In this document: positions 10,606 through 21,847 of the stretch, one piece after another
Numbering within the stretch: position 1 is the stretch's first letter
Layout: each line of letters opens with the position of its first letter
NCBI GenBank assembly: GCA_036924085.1
Contig: JAVGWX010000008.1
Location: 52,421,314 to 52,485,313, forward strand
Source of the DNA: Ariolimax columbianus
Lineage: Eukaryota > Mollusca > Gastropoda > Stylommatophora > Arionidae
Direction: 5' to 3'
Length of the DNA stretch: 64,000 nucleotides
Position numbers and translations under genes: made by a program
Notes under the pieces: generated by a model
Database searches by the model: none
The model's input: the letters and a program-made list of their open reading frames with translations, nothing else
What the model was told of the DNA's origin: nothing

Positions 10606-11470
10606 AAGTTCATTTAACTTAACTGAACGTCTTTATTCTGGCCTAGAAGACTGCAGAGTTTAAATACAACCAGTTTCATTTACATTACCTTGCTTTAAAA
10701 GCGTCCAATCTATGTTTAACCTAATAATCTGAACCTTTCTTTAGTTAATGTGTAGCTATGCCCTCTCGTTTTTGTAGGTGGCTATATTTTGTCTATACAT
10801 AGTCTAACTTATCCATTCCTTTGATTATCTTACAAACCTGTATTAAGTCACCTCAAGTTGTTCTATTTTCTAGACACTGTAGGCCGGTTGTACTGAGTCT
10901 TTCCTCATAACTGTAATTCTGGAGTCCCACTATCAGCTTTGTCGCTCTTTTTTGTATCCTTTCCAGCATGTTAATATCCCCTCTACGACAAGGACTCCAC
11001 GCCTGTACAGAGTACTCCAATATAGATCGAACTAATGCTTTATACAGTTTGACTATGACTTCCTTGCTCCTACGTTTAATATTTCTTTTTAATCATACCT
11101 AACATAACATTTGCCTTTTTCACTGCTACTTGGACTAGCTAACTCACCTTACTTGTATGATCTATTATAACCCCTAGGTTCTTTTCCTTTTCTATCCTTC
11201 TAATATTTGTCTCGCCCATTCTGCTCCAAATCTGATCTTACTATGCCTATGACTGTACATTTATCTACATCAAACTCCATTTGTCAGTTTACAGACCATT
11301 ATCGAATTTTATCTAAATCTGACCTCAAAATATCCACTTCTGCTTTAGATAAAACACAACTGCAAAGCTTTGTGTCATCAGCGAATAGACTGTGCCAGAC
11401 TGATTGAGTAGATTGGCTGCCTCCTTATTATCACTTTTTATTTTTCCTGTGTTGTCTATGAGAGGGCCTA
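10606..11470 (-). pseudogene. LINE-D, longer decayed copy with palm motif
   Basis: On the minus strand it reads, from the right, GPLIDNTGKIKSDNKEAANLL (near 11,460), then LFADDTKLCS (near 11,385), which is the FADD form of the catalytic RT palm motif. Next come MEFDVDKCTV, the LYKALVR region, WSPCRRGDINMLERIQKR, YEERLSTTGLQCLE, and the 3' UTR with a GTTAAGTTAAATG tail at 10,606-10,620. The block before FADD normally lies far upstream in such polymerases, so most of the fingers and palm have been deleted. Several stops and frameshifts are present (for example CIR-stop-W after the palm). It is the most complete LINE-D here. Confidence 0.82.
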
Positions 11471-11611
11471 CTTTGTCTTTACTTAGACTCTAAACAAACT
11501 CCGACGCACCAATCCACTCGGACATCATTGGAAAAGTCGTTCTGGCAGTCGCCTCTATGAACAATCTATGAGTCTTTCGCTGAAAACTAAGATACCAATT
11601 TACATAACCTG

Positions 11612-11750
11612 TGTTTTAACTTAACTGAATGTCTTTATGCTGGTTTAGAAGACTGCAGAGTCTGTATTCAACCAGTTTCATCTACATGTCCATGCTCTAG
11701 AAGCTATGCGCAAACAGTCTATTTTTAAATGCATTAAATGTCCCTGTCAA
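11612..11750 (-). mobile_element. LINE-D, short 3'-end copy
   Basis: The reverse complement reads ATTTAATGCATTTAAAAATA, then GAAACTGGTTGAATACAGAC, CTTCTAAACCAGCATAAAG and the TTAAGTTAAAAC end. It is a strongly truncated second insertion about 140 bp from the preceding LINE-D and in the same orientation. Confidence 0.8.
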
Positions 11751-11834
11751 TACTGTCATCCTCATCCTGTTGAACGGTTCCTAACCCTGGACTACTCTGT
11801 AGGGCGGCCAAAAGTGCATTGAAACCTTCCACAA

Positions 11835-12345
11835 GAGCAGCCAAGGCGATTTCTTACGATCCCTTGGTATGACTGGATCTCAAACGACGAAGACTTCTCC
11901 ATGGACAGGCATCGGCGAAGACACTCCATGGACAGGCATCGATGAAGACACTCCATGGACAGGCATCGACGAAGACACTCGATGGACAGGCATCGACGAA
12001 GACATTCGATGGGCAGGCATCGACGAAGACACTCGATGGGCAGGCATCGACGAAGACTACTCCATGGACAGGCATTGACATCACACACACCACGTTAACC
12101 GTCACGGTTTGGACCCAGTTTAGACATGTAGCTCGTTTTGTCGAAAATGTCCCCGCCAACCAGCCAATAAAGCAGGCCGTGAACATCAAGAATTGGAAAC
12201 GACTCTCTCCGTCATAGATTTGCCCTCACGTCATTCATGCACTGTTTGGTTAGGCCAAACAGTATCATCCTCAATGCATGCAGCCACTCAACGTGCCCAT
12301 GGCCGGTCGACGCGATATGTCCTTATCACCATAGCGGACTGCACA
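11835..12345 (+). pseudogene. LINE-I C-terminal remnant, interrupted by a 27-bp array
   Basis: Upstream of the array, a WYDWISND-like block (GGTATGACTGGATCTCAAAC, 11,866-11,885) matches the copy at 48,359. Downstream of it, VWTQFRHVARFVENVPANQ (about 12,108-12,165) corresponds to the RWFGHVARM-x(n)-PA block of LINE C-termini. TVWLGQTVSSSMHAATQRAHG (12,244-12,306) and YVLITIADC correspond to the GRPR-TWL...ALVTAIAD end. Frameshifts separate the pieces. The remnant stops where a CTAC-rich satellite begins. Assignment rests on motif order and on the second copy at 48,345-48,900. Confidence 0.65.
11886..12075. repeat. Minisatellite, 27-bp unit, about 7 copies
   Basis: The unit is CATGGACAGGCATCGACGAAGACACTC with few changes. 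It repeats in whole codons, so both strands stay open (WTGIDEDTP on plus, RRCLSMECL on minus). It has grown inside the LINE-I remnant, next to its WYDWISND-like block. Confidence 0.93.
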
Positions 12346-12992
12346 CCTACCTACCTACCAACATATCTATCTACCTATTTGACTAACCTACATACATACC
12401 CACATACCTACCTACTTATCTACCTTCTAACCTACATACCTACCAACCTACGTACCTACCTATCTGACTACCTACTTATCTACCTACCAACCTACATACC
12501 TACCAACCTACTTACCTACCTATCTGACTACCTACTTATCTACCTACCAACCTACATACCTACCAACCTACGTACCTACCTATCTGACTACCTACTTATC
12601 TACCTACCAACCTACATACCTACCAACCTACGTACCTACCTATCTGACTACCTACTTATCTACCTACCAACCTACATACCTACCAACCTACGTACCTACC
12701 TATCTGACTACCTACTTATCTACCTACCAACCGACATACCTACCGACCTACTTACCTACCTATCTGACTACCTACTTATCTACCTACCAACCTACATACC
12801 TACCAACCTACGTACCTACCTATCTGACTACCTACTTATCTACCTACCAACCTACATACCTACCAACCTACGTACATACCTATCTGACTACCTACTTATC
12901 TACCTACCAACCTACGTACCTACCTATCTACCTACCAACCTACATACCTACCAACCTACGTACCTACCTATCTGACTACCTACTTATCTACT
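12343..12992. repeat. Satellite of CTAC tetramers organised in a 60-bp unit, about 10 copies
   Basis: TACC, TACA and TATC tetramers are arranged in a 60-bp higher-order unit ending TATCTGACTACCTACTTAT, nearly identical between copies from 12,420 to 12,900. It begins exactly where the LINE-I 3' end stops. The 260-codon open frame across it (TYLPTYIPTN-like) is a by-product. Confidence 0.95.
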
Positions 12993-13044
12993 TATTTGTC
13001 ACACCTCATACAAAATACAACAGCAGTCCTTCTTGGATCTAGTG

Positions 13045-13410
13045 AAGTACTTTCCAAGGCAAACACAATCCTTCTCAGGGACAACAAAATCCTTTTCATA
13101 GACTACAACATCCTTTTCAGGACTAACAAAATCCTTTTCATAGACTACAACATCCTTTTCAGGACTAACAAAATCCTTTTCATAGACTACAACATCCTTT
13201 TCAGGACTAACAAAATCCTTTTCATAGACTACAACATCCTTCTCAGGGACAACAAAATCCTTTTCAGAGATGGCAAAATCCTGCTGACGGAAAAACAACA
13301 TAAATTTCAGAGACAACAAAATTCTTTTAAGAGATAACAAAATCTTTCTCATGGATAAAGAAAAAGCAACTTTAGAGACAACAAATCTTTATTAAAGTAG
13401 AATAAAAAAT
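13045..13410. repeat. Minisatellite, 42-bp unit (two 21-bp half-units)
   Basis: AACAAAATCCTTTTCATAGA followed by CTACAACATCCTTTTCAGG alternates from 13,084 to 13,230, with more divergent units on either side. Both strands remain open because the period is a multiple of three. Confidence 0.93.
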
Positions 13411-13860
13411 CTTTCTCATGGATAAAACAACCCTTATCATGGATAACATAATACATTATAGATATGATAAATTTATTTATGACTTAACAAAGCATAGTTT
13501 GGGTCAACTTAAAGCCTTTCCTAGAGATAGTACAGTCCTTTTCATAACTGGTAAAGTAATCTGTGGAGTTAGCATTGTTCTTTTTACGTCCACTAATGTC
13601 CATTTCAAAACGAATTATGGACTTTTAAGAGATTATTAAGCCCTTTAAAAGCTAATTATGCCATTTTAAGAGCTAACAAATTTCTTCTTTGGTACACTAA
13701 TGTCCATTTCATAGCTAATTAAGTCTTTTTGAGAGCTAATAAAGTCCTTTTAAAAGCTAGTGAATTATTTTTCAGAATTAATAAAGTAATATATAGAGCT
13801 AACAACATCGTTCTGATGGTTACTAAAATCCTTTTCAGGACCAGTAAACCTGGAGTTCAG
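13411..13860. repeat. Degenerate continuation of the 21-bp repeat
   Basis: Spaced blocks such as AAGTCCTTTTAAAAGCTA, GTCCTTTTCATAACTG and TTTAAGAGCTAACAAA keep the 21-bp motif but with many changes. This looks like an older, unhomogenised flank of the 42-bp array. Confidence 0.7.
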
Positions 13861-14007
13861 ACCACGCGGTCGATCAATACAAAAAATGTCAAAGAAGCCT
13901 TCCAAACACAAAACATAAAAACTAGCCAGAAGTGTTTCAGGTCTAGCGATTAGAACAAAAAGTAGAATGTCGTTTGCAGAACATACCTCAATTACCTTTC
14001 TGCTACA

Positions 14008-14282
14008 TGGCTACTGCAACTCTAAACGAGGCTACTGCAACCCTTAACGGGGCTACTGGCAACCCTTAACGAGGCTACTGCAACTCTAAACGAGGCTACT
14101 GCAACCCTTAACGAGGCTACTGCAACTCTAAACGAGGCTACTGCAACCCTTAACGAGGCTACTGACAACCCTTAACGAGGCTACTGCTACCCTTAACGGG
14201 GCTACTGACAACCCTTAACGAGGCTACTGCTACCCTTAACGGGGCTACTGGCAACCCTTAACGAGGCTACTGACAACCCTTC
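14008..14282. repeat. Minisatellite, 21-bp unit, about 13 copies
   Basis: The unit is AACGAGGCTACTGCAACCCTT, with the variants CTAAACGAGG, GGCTACTGACAACC and AACGGGGC. Confidence 0.95.
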
Positions 14283-14852
14283 TACGGATTATTTCTTTAT
14301 ATGCTAAAAACAAAGAAATCAAAAAGGATATATACATAACTATTTATTAACCAACTAACAAAAACAAACGCGCCCTAACACAGTTTTCTATGGCCATTGT
14401 TGGCCGCCAAAGGCAGTCACATCTTTGCATTAAAAAAAAACTTATTGCTTAAATCAATATCCAAATCCGTAATGTCAACTCTCAGGCTTTAAATCTAAAG
14501 CTGCAAGATACCACAGTGTTTGGAGATGTATAAATTGCCTGAAGCTTGCTCGGAGTTTTAGAACTTGAGAATTAGGTTGTCTTAATAGCTCTACTCAGAT
14601 TGCAGTCATCATCATTAAATGAATTTTTCTATTCGTCTACCGAAGCTAGCTATAACCTGTCTGTTCTCTCTTATTGATGTGTCTTGATGTTGTCAGTTTT
14701 TGTTTCTCTTGCGTGCCCCTTTTGCTACTGCGATGATATATCATTTTCTGATTTGGGATTGGGCTTGTTATTCGCCGTTTGAGCGCCATATTCGCCGTTT
14801 GATTTTTATATACGTTCTGTATTACCTTGATTACTGCCCTCGCCACGCTACA
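14283..14852. other. No recognisable feature
   Basis: AT-rich sequence. A repeated ATTCGCCGTTTGA phrase (14,770-14,800) is the only local structure seen. Confidence 0.5.
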
Positions 14853-15065
14853 GGAGGCTGCGTAGCCTAGGGGTGAAGCGTCCGTTTCACAATACCAACG
14901 CACGTAGTTCGAATCACGCTCGTGTCCAGCTTAGCAGAAATGTGTGTTTTAAAATAATGACAACTTCCCGAACTGCACACTTGCCAAGAAAGTTATATTA
15001 GACAAATATGTTGGCAGTTGTAAAAAGCGACAATCTGTAGAGGACGTGCTTCTTACTTTAGCTAC
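14853..15065 (+). mobile_element. SINE-A copy
   Basis: Box A-like TAGCCTAGGGG (14,863-14,873) and a good box B core GTTCGAATC (14,907-14,915), followed by GTGTCCAGCTTAGCAGA and the body block TGCCAAGAAAGTTATATTAG...ATATGTTGGCAGTTGTAA...GAGGACGTGCTTCTTAC. It parallels 1491-1740 along its whole length. Confidence 0.82.
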
Positions 15066-15639
15066 CTATGATGTTCCTAAATATTAACAAAATACAGTTT
15101 GCTCAACGCCACCATGTCGGGTGCCTCTTCATAGTCAATAAAATATATGAACATAAATATTTTATGTTCAATCATTGTCTATGTGATAAACCTCACTTAT
15201 CACACTGCGTCTCTAGTGTTTCAATATTTGCGTATGCAAAACTGATTTTTATTTAGCGCAAATTATGTTCCTCTTTTTATTATTTTCAGTAGAATTTTCA
15301 ACAAAACATTTGCAAAAAGATAAGATGGAAATGGAGTGCAATAGAAGGATGATGTAAATAAATATTGTGGGCAGAAAAGAAGAAAACAGATAAAATTTAA
15401 TATAAAAGAGAATGTAGCTTATAGACAATATCCCAAGGACAAAAGTTGATATGGTTCATCCATATGTTACTGGTAGGGAGAAGCTGATAGTGGAATACGC
15501 GATGCTCGGAAAGATGGGAAGACGGCGATCCATAACAAAAATGATATGAAGATATAACTGGTAGTTTGAATATGTCTTTATATGAAGGAAGATGATTTGA
15601 CAGAAACTGATATGTGTTCAATGCTGCCCTAACGGAGAC
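15066..15639. other. No recognisable feature
   Basis: AT-rich sequence, no motif. It borders the 3' end of the LINE-J remnant. Confidence 0.5.
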
Positions 15640-17765
15640 TCGTCATTGTATAGAATGTCCTTTACATAACGTCACTCTCATCACAAATTGTCTGCAGGAA
15701 TCTCTTTCAGCCGCTGGCCTTCCAGCCTGCTACACGGTCAAACTCAACGTTTCTTGACCGCTTGTATCAAATCGTGGTCTTGTTCAACCCATGCCTTGTC
15801 TTCCAGGAACCATGCCCTGCAGGACTGTTCTTTCCAGTTCATTATGATGTTTAACGTGGTTGAAAAGTTTAAATTTTCGAGATTTAACACTGCTTATAAG
15901 TCACTGTTTGCCAACATTTCGAATTTCGAGGGTGAATTTTGTTTTCTTTTTTGTCCAGCGCATGTTCAGGATTTTTTATCTACAGCACCATGTCTCGAAA
16001 TGTCCGATCTTCTTTCTTAACATTCCATGTCTAGAAACCCTAGGTTGCGACAGGTAAAATACTTATTCCTCAGGATTTGTAATTTTAGTTATGTGTTTGT
16101 ATTGTACTATATATTTGGCTTATTTCTTATCTTCTGCAGTCAACCGCTTTCTTATTTTATTTGTCCTGTTTTGTATAGAGCCCATGAGTTCAAAGTGCGC
16201 AACATTTTCAATTTTCTTGCTTGCGACAATTTCTGGTTGCATTCCTTTTCTATCGGTGGACAATATCTTAGTCTTTTATAATGTTCAGTAAAAAGATCCA
16301 GGCTTCGCTATGCTTTTTGGGCGGACATCATTAGTTGTTCTAGCCCTTACCGCAGTTTGACAGCAGTCCTGTATCGTCTGCATTTCTTATTTCCGGAATA
16401 AGTTTCCTCAAATTGTGTATGGGTCGAAGTTCGAATAATTTGTATCTGATTTTACATTTCTCATGAACATTTTTTATAGATATTGAAAAGGTATGGTCAA
16501 AGAATGCATCCCTGCTGGACTTTCTCAAACCAATCTGAAGTTTTATACTGAATTCTGACGGCTGCTTGCTGTCCAGTGTACACCGCATAGTGTTTCTTTT
16601 AGGTGGATACAATGTGTTTGGGAATTAATGTCGTTCACGATATTTCAGAGCCTCTATTGTTGCACAGGTAAAAAATCTTGTTGTAGTTAATTAAAACAGA
16701 CATACAGGTCGGATTGAATTATCTGCTTTTCTCAAAGTATTTCTAATATTGAAGATGTGGCCTTTGTCATGCCTGAACCCTGCATGCCCTTGGTTTATTT
16801 TCAATATCAACTTTCTTTGCAGTCGATTCATGATGATGCGCAATACGACCTTACAGTCGTGGCTTATCAAAGCGATAGTGCAATAGTTTGTGCCACAACT
16901 TCAGATATTATTTTTTGGTAGAGGGATATATACGGATCGTTTCGATGCTTTGGGTCAGTCTGTGATGCACCAGATCGTTATACACATTGAGTGATGTATA
17001 CGGATGCTTTCAGTTCCTGTTTGTGTCAGCTCAGCGAGTATGTCATCACATCCTGGAGTCTTACTCCTTTTCAGCGCCTTCATGGCTGCCCGTATCTTGT
17101 CTAGTGTGTAGTCTGGTATATTCCATTTGTTATAATGTCATCGTTCTTTGTATTGTCTTCAAACATCTTGCTACAGTGCTACTTCCATCCATCCTTGCTT
17201 TCTGTCGCCATATCTTTCCTTTATTGTCTGCAGATATGTTTAAATTCGTCCGTCACTGACCTGATTTCCGCAAATATTTGCTTCTCTTGCCCTAAGTATC
17301 ATCTATTTTGTTGCATGTGTTTGTTATATATTGTTTCTGGTCTTTTCTGATCTTTCCCCTGATTTCTCTTGCACAACGTCTGTATTTATCATTGTTGTGT
17401 TCTGTTTTTGTTTTCCCCAGTCTCCTTGCTTGTTATATACGTTTCAGTGTTGTCTGTAGTGGTATAGTTCTGCCTTTTGTACAATTTCCTGGTTATCATA
17501 TCCTGTTCTGTTGAAATGAGAGCATCTCTCACGTATGACGCCAGATCATCAGTTAACATGTCCTCCTGCACTGGCATTAACATTTCGAATTTGTTTTGCA
17601 TTTCAATGCTGTATTCTAATAGTATTTCATTGTTATTAAAACGTAATGGCCTAACTCCTTTGCTGATTCTTTCCATTCGTGTTCTGTATTCTCCTACAAG
17701 TAGTTGATGATTTGTTTCGCAGTATGCTCTCTTGAGTTTCTTTGTCAATGCAATGCCCAATTTCC
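15640..17765 (-). pseudogene. LINE-J, decayed endonuclease/RT LINE (linker, RT, C-terminus)
   Basis: Read on the minus strand from high to low coordinates: a linker (about 17,760-17,400) with LEYSIEMQNKFEML and DDLASYVRDAL; the start of RT with KWNIPDYTLDKIRAAMKALK and PGCDDILAEL (about 17,140-17,070); a degenerate INYNKIFY in place of the YKKAFD motif; VQQGCIL-PYLFNIY (motif B region, about 16,500); IRNADDTGLL (about 16,370), the YADD palm motif with Asn for Tyr; then KLKFFNHVKHHNELERTVLQ and GMVPGRQG, and a last block FVMRVTLCKGHSIQ-stop near 15,645. Many stops and frameshifts make it inactive. The C-terminal module matches the copies at 41,255 and 59,525. Confidence 0.82.
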
Positions 17766-18520
17766 ATCAAAGCTATGTTAATATTTAGTCAATCATTCTT
17801 GCTGCTGAGACTACATTCTGGAATTAATATATCACATATTGAGAATTTTCGGAACACGTTTTATTATTCTTATTGTAGGAATTTATTTTGGGTACTATAG
17901 TTATCACAGATGGTGTAGACAATATTCCTTCTTTACGAATTGTGTTCATGTCTGTCCTGCTTTCATGTGTTCGACTGGTATTTCGTCTATTCCTGGTGCT
18001 TTGTTTTGTGGGATTAAGTGCAGCGCAGTGGGCAATTGTTGTCTTTTGACAAATTTAGCTCTTCCAAATTATCCTCATTCCTAATTACGCCAGCTTGAAT
18101 GATGAGATATTCTATGTTGTACAAATCCGTAACTTATTCTTCTTGTCTCTCTCATTCATTCGTTGTAAATGTCCGTGAGTTTAATTTTTATCCTGCATAG
18201 TTCTTAGTTGAATTCCCCAATATTTTTGTGTGCACGTATATTTGATTTTTATGCACCCGATCTGACCTCCATCTGCCATTTACATTTTCAATTTTATCGC
18301 ACTTTTTCCCCTAACAGTTCTCTTGTGGTATTTTGGATTTGAGATCTATTTCGTTCTGTATTGTCCTATATATTATCCTTTCATACTCAATATTAGTGTT
18401 TTTCTACTGGCGTATTTCTTCAATCCTTCTCAGTATTTCATTTGTCACTCAACTTTTCCCGTGTTCTTCTCTTTTTCTTTCCATCGTTCCATCTACTCCA
18501 CTAACTTCTGCAATGTGTAT
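17766..18520 (-). pseudogene. LINE-K, decayed second RT N-terminal region
   Basis: On the minus strand: TNEILRRIEEIR (about 18,440), then YRTIQNEIDLKSK, KKCDKIENVNGR and VHKNQIYVHTK, and at about 18,010-17,965 NKAPGIDEIPVEHMKAG. This is the region between endonuclease and polymerase of endonuclease/RT LINEs, ending in the first RT motif. LINE-J just downstream has its own equivalent (PGCDDILAEL), so these are two different insertions in the same orientation, not one element. Stops and shifts are frequent. Confidence 0.75.
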
Positions 18521-19038
18521 ATACTAAAAACCGTTGTTCAATGTCATGGAAGACATGTTAGTTGTTTTTATATGTTTTTTTTCTACGTTAAAGTCAAAGT
18601 TAACCTTTTTTCTAACTTGTTTAATGAAGTGATGTTTCAATTAAGTTTAAAAAAAAACAGTTTGCGAAATGTTCGTCCATAGTAATTGACATTACATCAC
18701 AGGTAGGTTGGGGTCAGCATCAAAGCCTGGAACATGGCATGGGATGTAGTGTTTTTCCCTTTGTTCCTATGTCGAGTTTTCACTGGACTATAATTGTTTC
18801 AGATTTTTTAGAGCAATCCATACATACCTTCATTTAGGTACTTAATGCCAAGTGTTCACTTTTATACATCTTTCTTGCTTGCAAAATCCTAATAATCATT
18901 CTCTTATTTAATGCCTTGCCCCTATTCCATATTTCTCTACCACATCTTCCTCAAGTTATTTCCAAACTGTCCAGTTCCTTATTATAATACCATTTTCTAT
19001 ATTCTTTAGTTAATCTGGGAATTTCTCCCAGAGGGTTG
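18521..19038. other. No recognisable feature
   Basis: AT-rich. It could be further decayed LINE sequence, but no motif was identified. Confidence 0.45.
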
Positions 19039-19202
19039 TACGAGGCGTGTTCAAATGAAACATGATCTTACTCCACCAAGTGAACATACGTACGATGCTG
19101 ATGATGACGTCGCATCTGATGTAAACAGCACATACCAACCGTCAAGTTTGCAAAATGTTATTATCCTTCGACTCATAGTTTCCTCAGTAGACTGTTGAAA
19201 AC

Positions 19203-19310
19203 ATGGCGAGTGTGATACGGAATCTGTCTAGAGGCGATCAGCAAGCGGTGATTCGGTTTCTGACGACTGAAGGATATCGACCAGTTGACATTCATCGCTG
19301 AATATTGTAC
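19203..19310 (+). pseudogene. Mariner transposase N-terminus, left arm
   Basis: ATGGCGAGTGTGATACGGAA opens MASVIRNLSRGDQQAVIRFL then TTEGYRPVDIHR, the first helix-turn-helix region of mariner/SETMAR-like transposases, which binds the terminal repeat. It is broken by a stop after about 30 residues and lacks the second helix-turn-helix and the DDE/D domain. Confidence 0.8.
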
Positions 19311-19401
19311 GGTGAAAAAAAATTGTGGTGGACATAAGCTCCGGCGACTGTCCACCTGAATTGCTGCATCAATTTTGGAGATGGCATCTTCTGACGCAAC
19401 A

Positions 19402-19626
19402 CTATGCGCCTTGATCTGGTCTCGGAAGATCTTTCGTTAACTCACGTCTTTCTTTAAATATCGTTGTCCAGTTCTTCACTGTTGTCTTCGACACACTTTT
19501 GCCACCATACGCTGCCTGCATTCTGCGATGAATGCCAACTGGTCGACATCCTTCAGTTATTAGAAATTTATCACCGCTTGCTGATCGACTCTGGACAGAT
19601 TCCGTATCACACTCGCATGTTTTCAA
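19402..19626 (-). pseudogene. Mariner transposase N-terminus, right arm
   Basis: The minus frame has QSRSASGDKFLITEGCRPVG then IHRRMQAAYGGKSVSKTTVK and NWTTIFKERRELTKDLPRPD, the helix-turn-helix domain and linker of a mariner transposase. The frame ends before any catalytic Asp. This arm preserves more of the domain than the left arm. It is a frozen N-terminal fragment, not a working enzyme. Confidence 0.85.
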
Positions 19627-19782
19627 CGGTCTGCTGAGGAAACTATGAGTCGAAGGATAATGACATTTTGCAAACTTGACGGTTGGTATGTGCTATTTGC
19701 ACCAGAAGTGACGTCAATATGCGCAACATACGTATGTTCAGTTGTTGCAGTTAGGTCCAGTTTCATTTGAACACACCTCGTA

Positions 19783-20109
19783 GATTTCTTCCATATCTCT
19801 ATCATCGTGTGTTATAATGAGCATATCAGTTTGTAGAACGACTGTGTTTTGAATTGTTGTAGCTAATTGCTTGAAGGATGTTGATATCGAGAAGTCATTT
19901 TCCCCGGACGAAAATAAATGGTGGAGAAAGTCATTAGTATCTACGTTCCACCTTGATAATACGCGACCGCCATAAAGACGTTATTATCAATAATCGCTTT
20001 GTTCCCATGGATATATTATTGCGTACGGGCAATGTCATAAGTCTGGCAAGCTTTTCTCACAGAAAAAAGTTATTCATTTGATTACTTTACAATGCTCTTT
20101 ATGGGGCAA
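19783..20109. other. No recognisable feature
   Basis: Sequence after the fold-back element, with no family recognised. Confidence 0.5.
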
Positions 20110-20272
20110 ACAGACATAACAAACAAAGAAATGATGTTGGCTTATGATATATACATTTGATACATTAATTTGATACATAAATTGGATGCATATATATGAT
20201 GCATAAATATGATACATAAATATGATACATACATAGAATACATAGATACGACACAAACATCTGAAACATAAA
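20110..20272. repeat. Degenerate AT-rich repeat, about 13-bp unit
   Basis: TATGATACATAAA and related forms recur from about 20,150 to 20,270. Units are divergent and the period is irregular. Confidence 0.7.
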
Positions 20273-20484
20273 TATTATCGATCTAGGCTCAATCGGTGGA
20301 ATCTGATGGTAACGAAGATTGTAGTTCTAGTGTAGAGCGGGAAAGGCATACGATAAAGACATTCATTGAATGAGAGGGTAGAGAGAAGACACGCTCTTAA
20401 GGCGTGAATACTATACACATGGCACGTGTTCCATTCCTGCTCAAGATTGTAGTCGTTTTTATTGATATTTGAGTCATAATATAA

Positions 20485-20836
20485 CCGGGATCAAGATGCA
20501 GAGCAGCGCATGACCTGCAGCGGTCAGCGACCCATAGCTGACTGCTAGCGTCAGGGCCAGCGAACCAGAGCTGCCAAGACCCTTCTACACCTCCACGTGG
20601 TGATCCTGAATAACAGGCTGCAGCAGGGCAGACTGGCTAAGCAGAAGGGATCGAAGAGGGAATGCTAACCCGGTACTAAAAAAAATGCTTGTTGAAGTCG
20701 GATGTGTTGGACCGAAAGATGCAAATATCGCAGTCAAGCTGTAAACTACGACACAACGCGTTCTGTTCTCTGGACTGCATTCTGCTAGTTAGGCCCGTGT
20801 CAGGGTTTGGTAGTGGGAGATTGAGAACGAACGAAG
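20485..20836 (+). mobile_element. SINE-C, near full-length
   Basis: It starts CCGGGATCAAGATG and carries GGCCAGCGAACCAGAGCTGC, ACCCTTCTACACCTCCACG, GGCTGCAGCAGGGCAGACTG and GAAGTCGGATGTGTTGGACC, ending GGGAGATTGAGAACGAACG. The 3' end continues AAGCTAAGCTA instead of the (AAG)n of other copies, a variant shared with 41,718-42,023. The segment TGCAGCGGTCAGCG resembles a tRNA box A, but this is weak. No coding capacity. Confidence 0.85.
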
Positions 20837-21845
20837 CTAAGCTATAATATAACCGCTGAACTGTTTTTTTAATAGTAGTGCAGACAATGTGGAGGTCCCG
20901 TAGCACTCGCTCAAAAACGAGATATTTCAGTGTTCGAAGTCTCAACTTTCGTGAGTAATTTCCCTCCTAACTACCTTGACTAAGTCAAGTTCCCATTTAC
21001 ATATGGGTTTAGTGGATCGTGCCACGACCAGATTACGAACTCGTTCATGCTACTGTGAGAGACAAAATAACTAACTGCTTTCCTTCTCATATTAAAGAAG
21101 GGCAGGTAACTTTGGGATGAGCAATCTAATGATATATTTCATCTCTATCTTCAATCACGTTTTCTTATTAGATCAGCAATTATGGGTTATTGACAGCTTG
21201 CGAGCCACCTGATTCCTCTCATTGTGTCAAGTATTGATCCACAATAAAAGGTTATGTCCCCTATTTTAAGCGATTCTCTTTCTTCTCACTGGCGTCTCAG
21301 GAGGCATGTGCTTCGTGCTGTCTTTTGTCTAGCGAAAATCAGGTTCGATGATTTACATTGTGTAAGCTTAGCAGAAGAGGATAACTTTGGAAGCTCATCT
21401 GAATCGAGACGAGCCCGTTCGAATTAAGCGAGAACACGTGCAAACGTCTGAGCTCCAGATCACAGCCTACAAGTGATTGGGTAAACAGGAGCTGAATTGA
21501 TGGGGACGGGCAGGAAACAACATTGCATTCCAGGAAGGAAGATATATGAATGGCTGGTAACAATAAACTAAGCCTGGGCGGACAGACAGACGCAAGGGAC
21601 AGTCCAAAGCGCCACATGCTCTGTGGTTGTGAGCGTGCAACCTATATTGACTGCTATGATTTCTCTAGGGTACATATCGAATAAGCTCGTCTAAAAATGG
21701 GCTCTAATGATGTTCTGTTTTCTCGCTGAGTTTTGATAAATTTAGAAACGAGGTCAGATAAGCCAGAATAAACCAAAGCAGGAATGAAGAACTATCGCAT
21801 GTCTATACTATATTGATTTTTTTGGAAATAAGATAGAGTGAGTGA
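20837..21845. other. No recognisable feature
   Basis: About 1 kb with no repeat match within the window and no family-like coding frame. Confidence 0.5.
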
Positions 21846-21847
21846 GT

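Larger units (their letters stand above)
19041..19780. mobile_element. Mariner-derived fold-back element 1
   Basis: Inverted ends CGAGGCGTGTTCAAATGAAAC (19,041-19,061) and its near-perfect reverse complement (19,760-19,780) are flanked by TA on both sides (19,039-19,040 and 19,781-19,782), the mariner/Tc1 target signature. The two arms are inverted copies of one another for roughly 250-300 bp, and both include the start of a mariner-type transposase. The element is therefore two 5' ends joined head to head with a short spacer. It has no catalytic domain, so any movement would need a transposase in trans. A second copy lies at 26,885-27,513. Confidence 0.88.

Noticed and set aside
12193..12975. 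A 260-codon open frame, one of the longest in the window
   Set aside because: Only the first 50 codons overlap a LINE-I remnant. The rest is the CTAC satellite.
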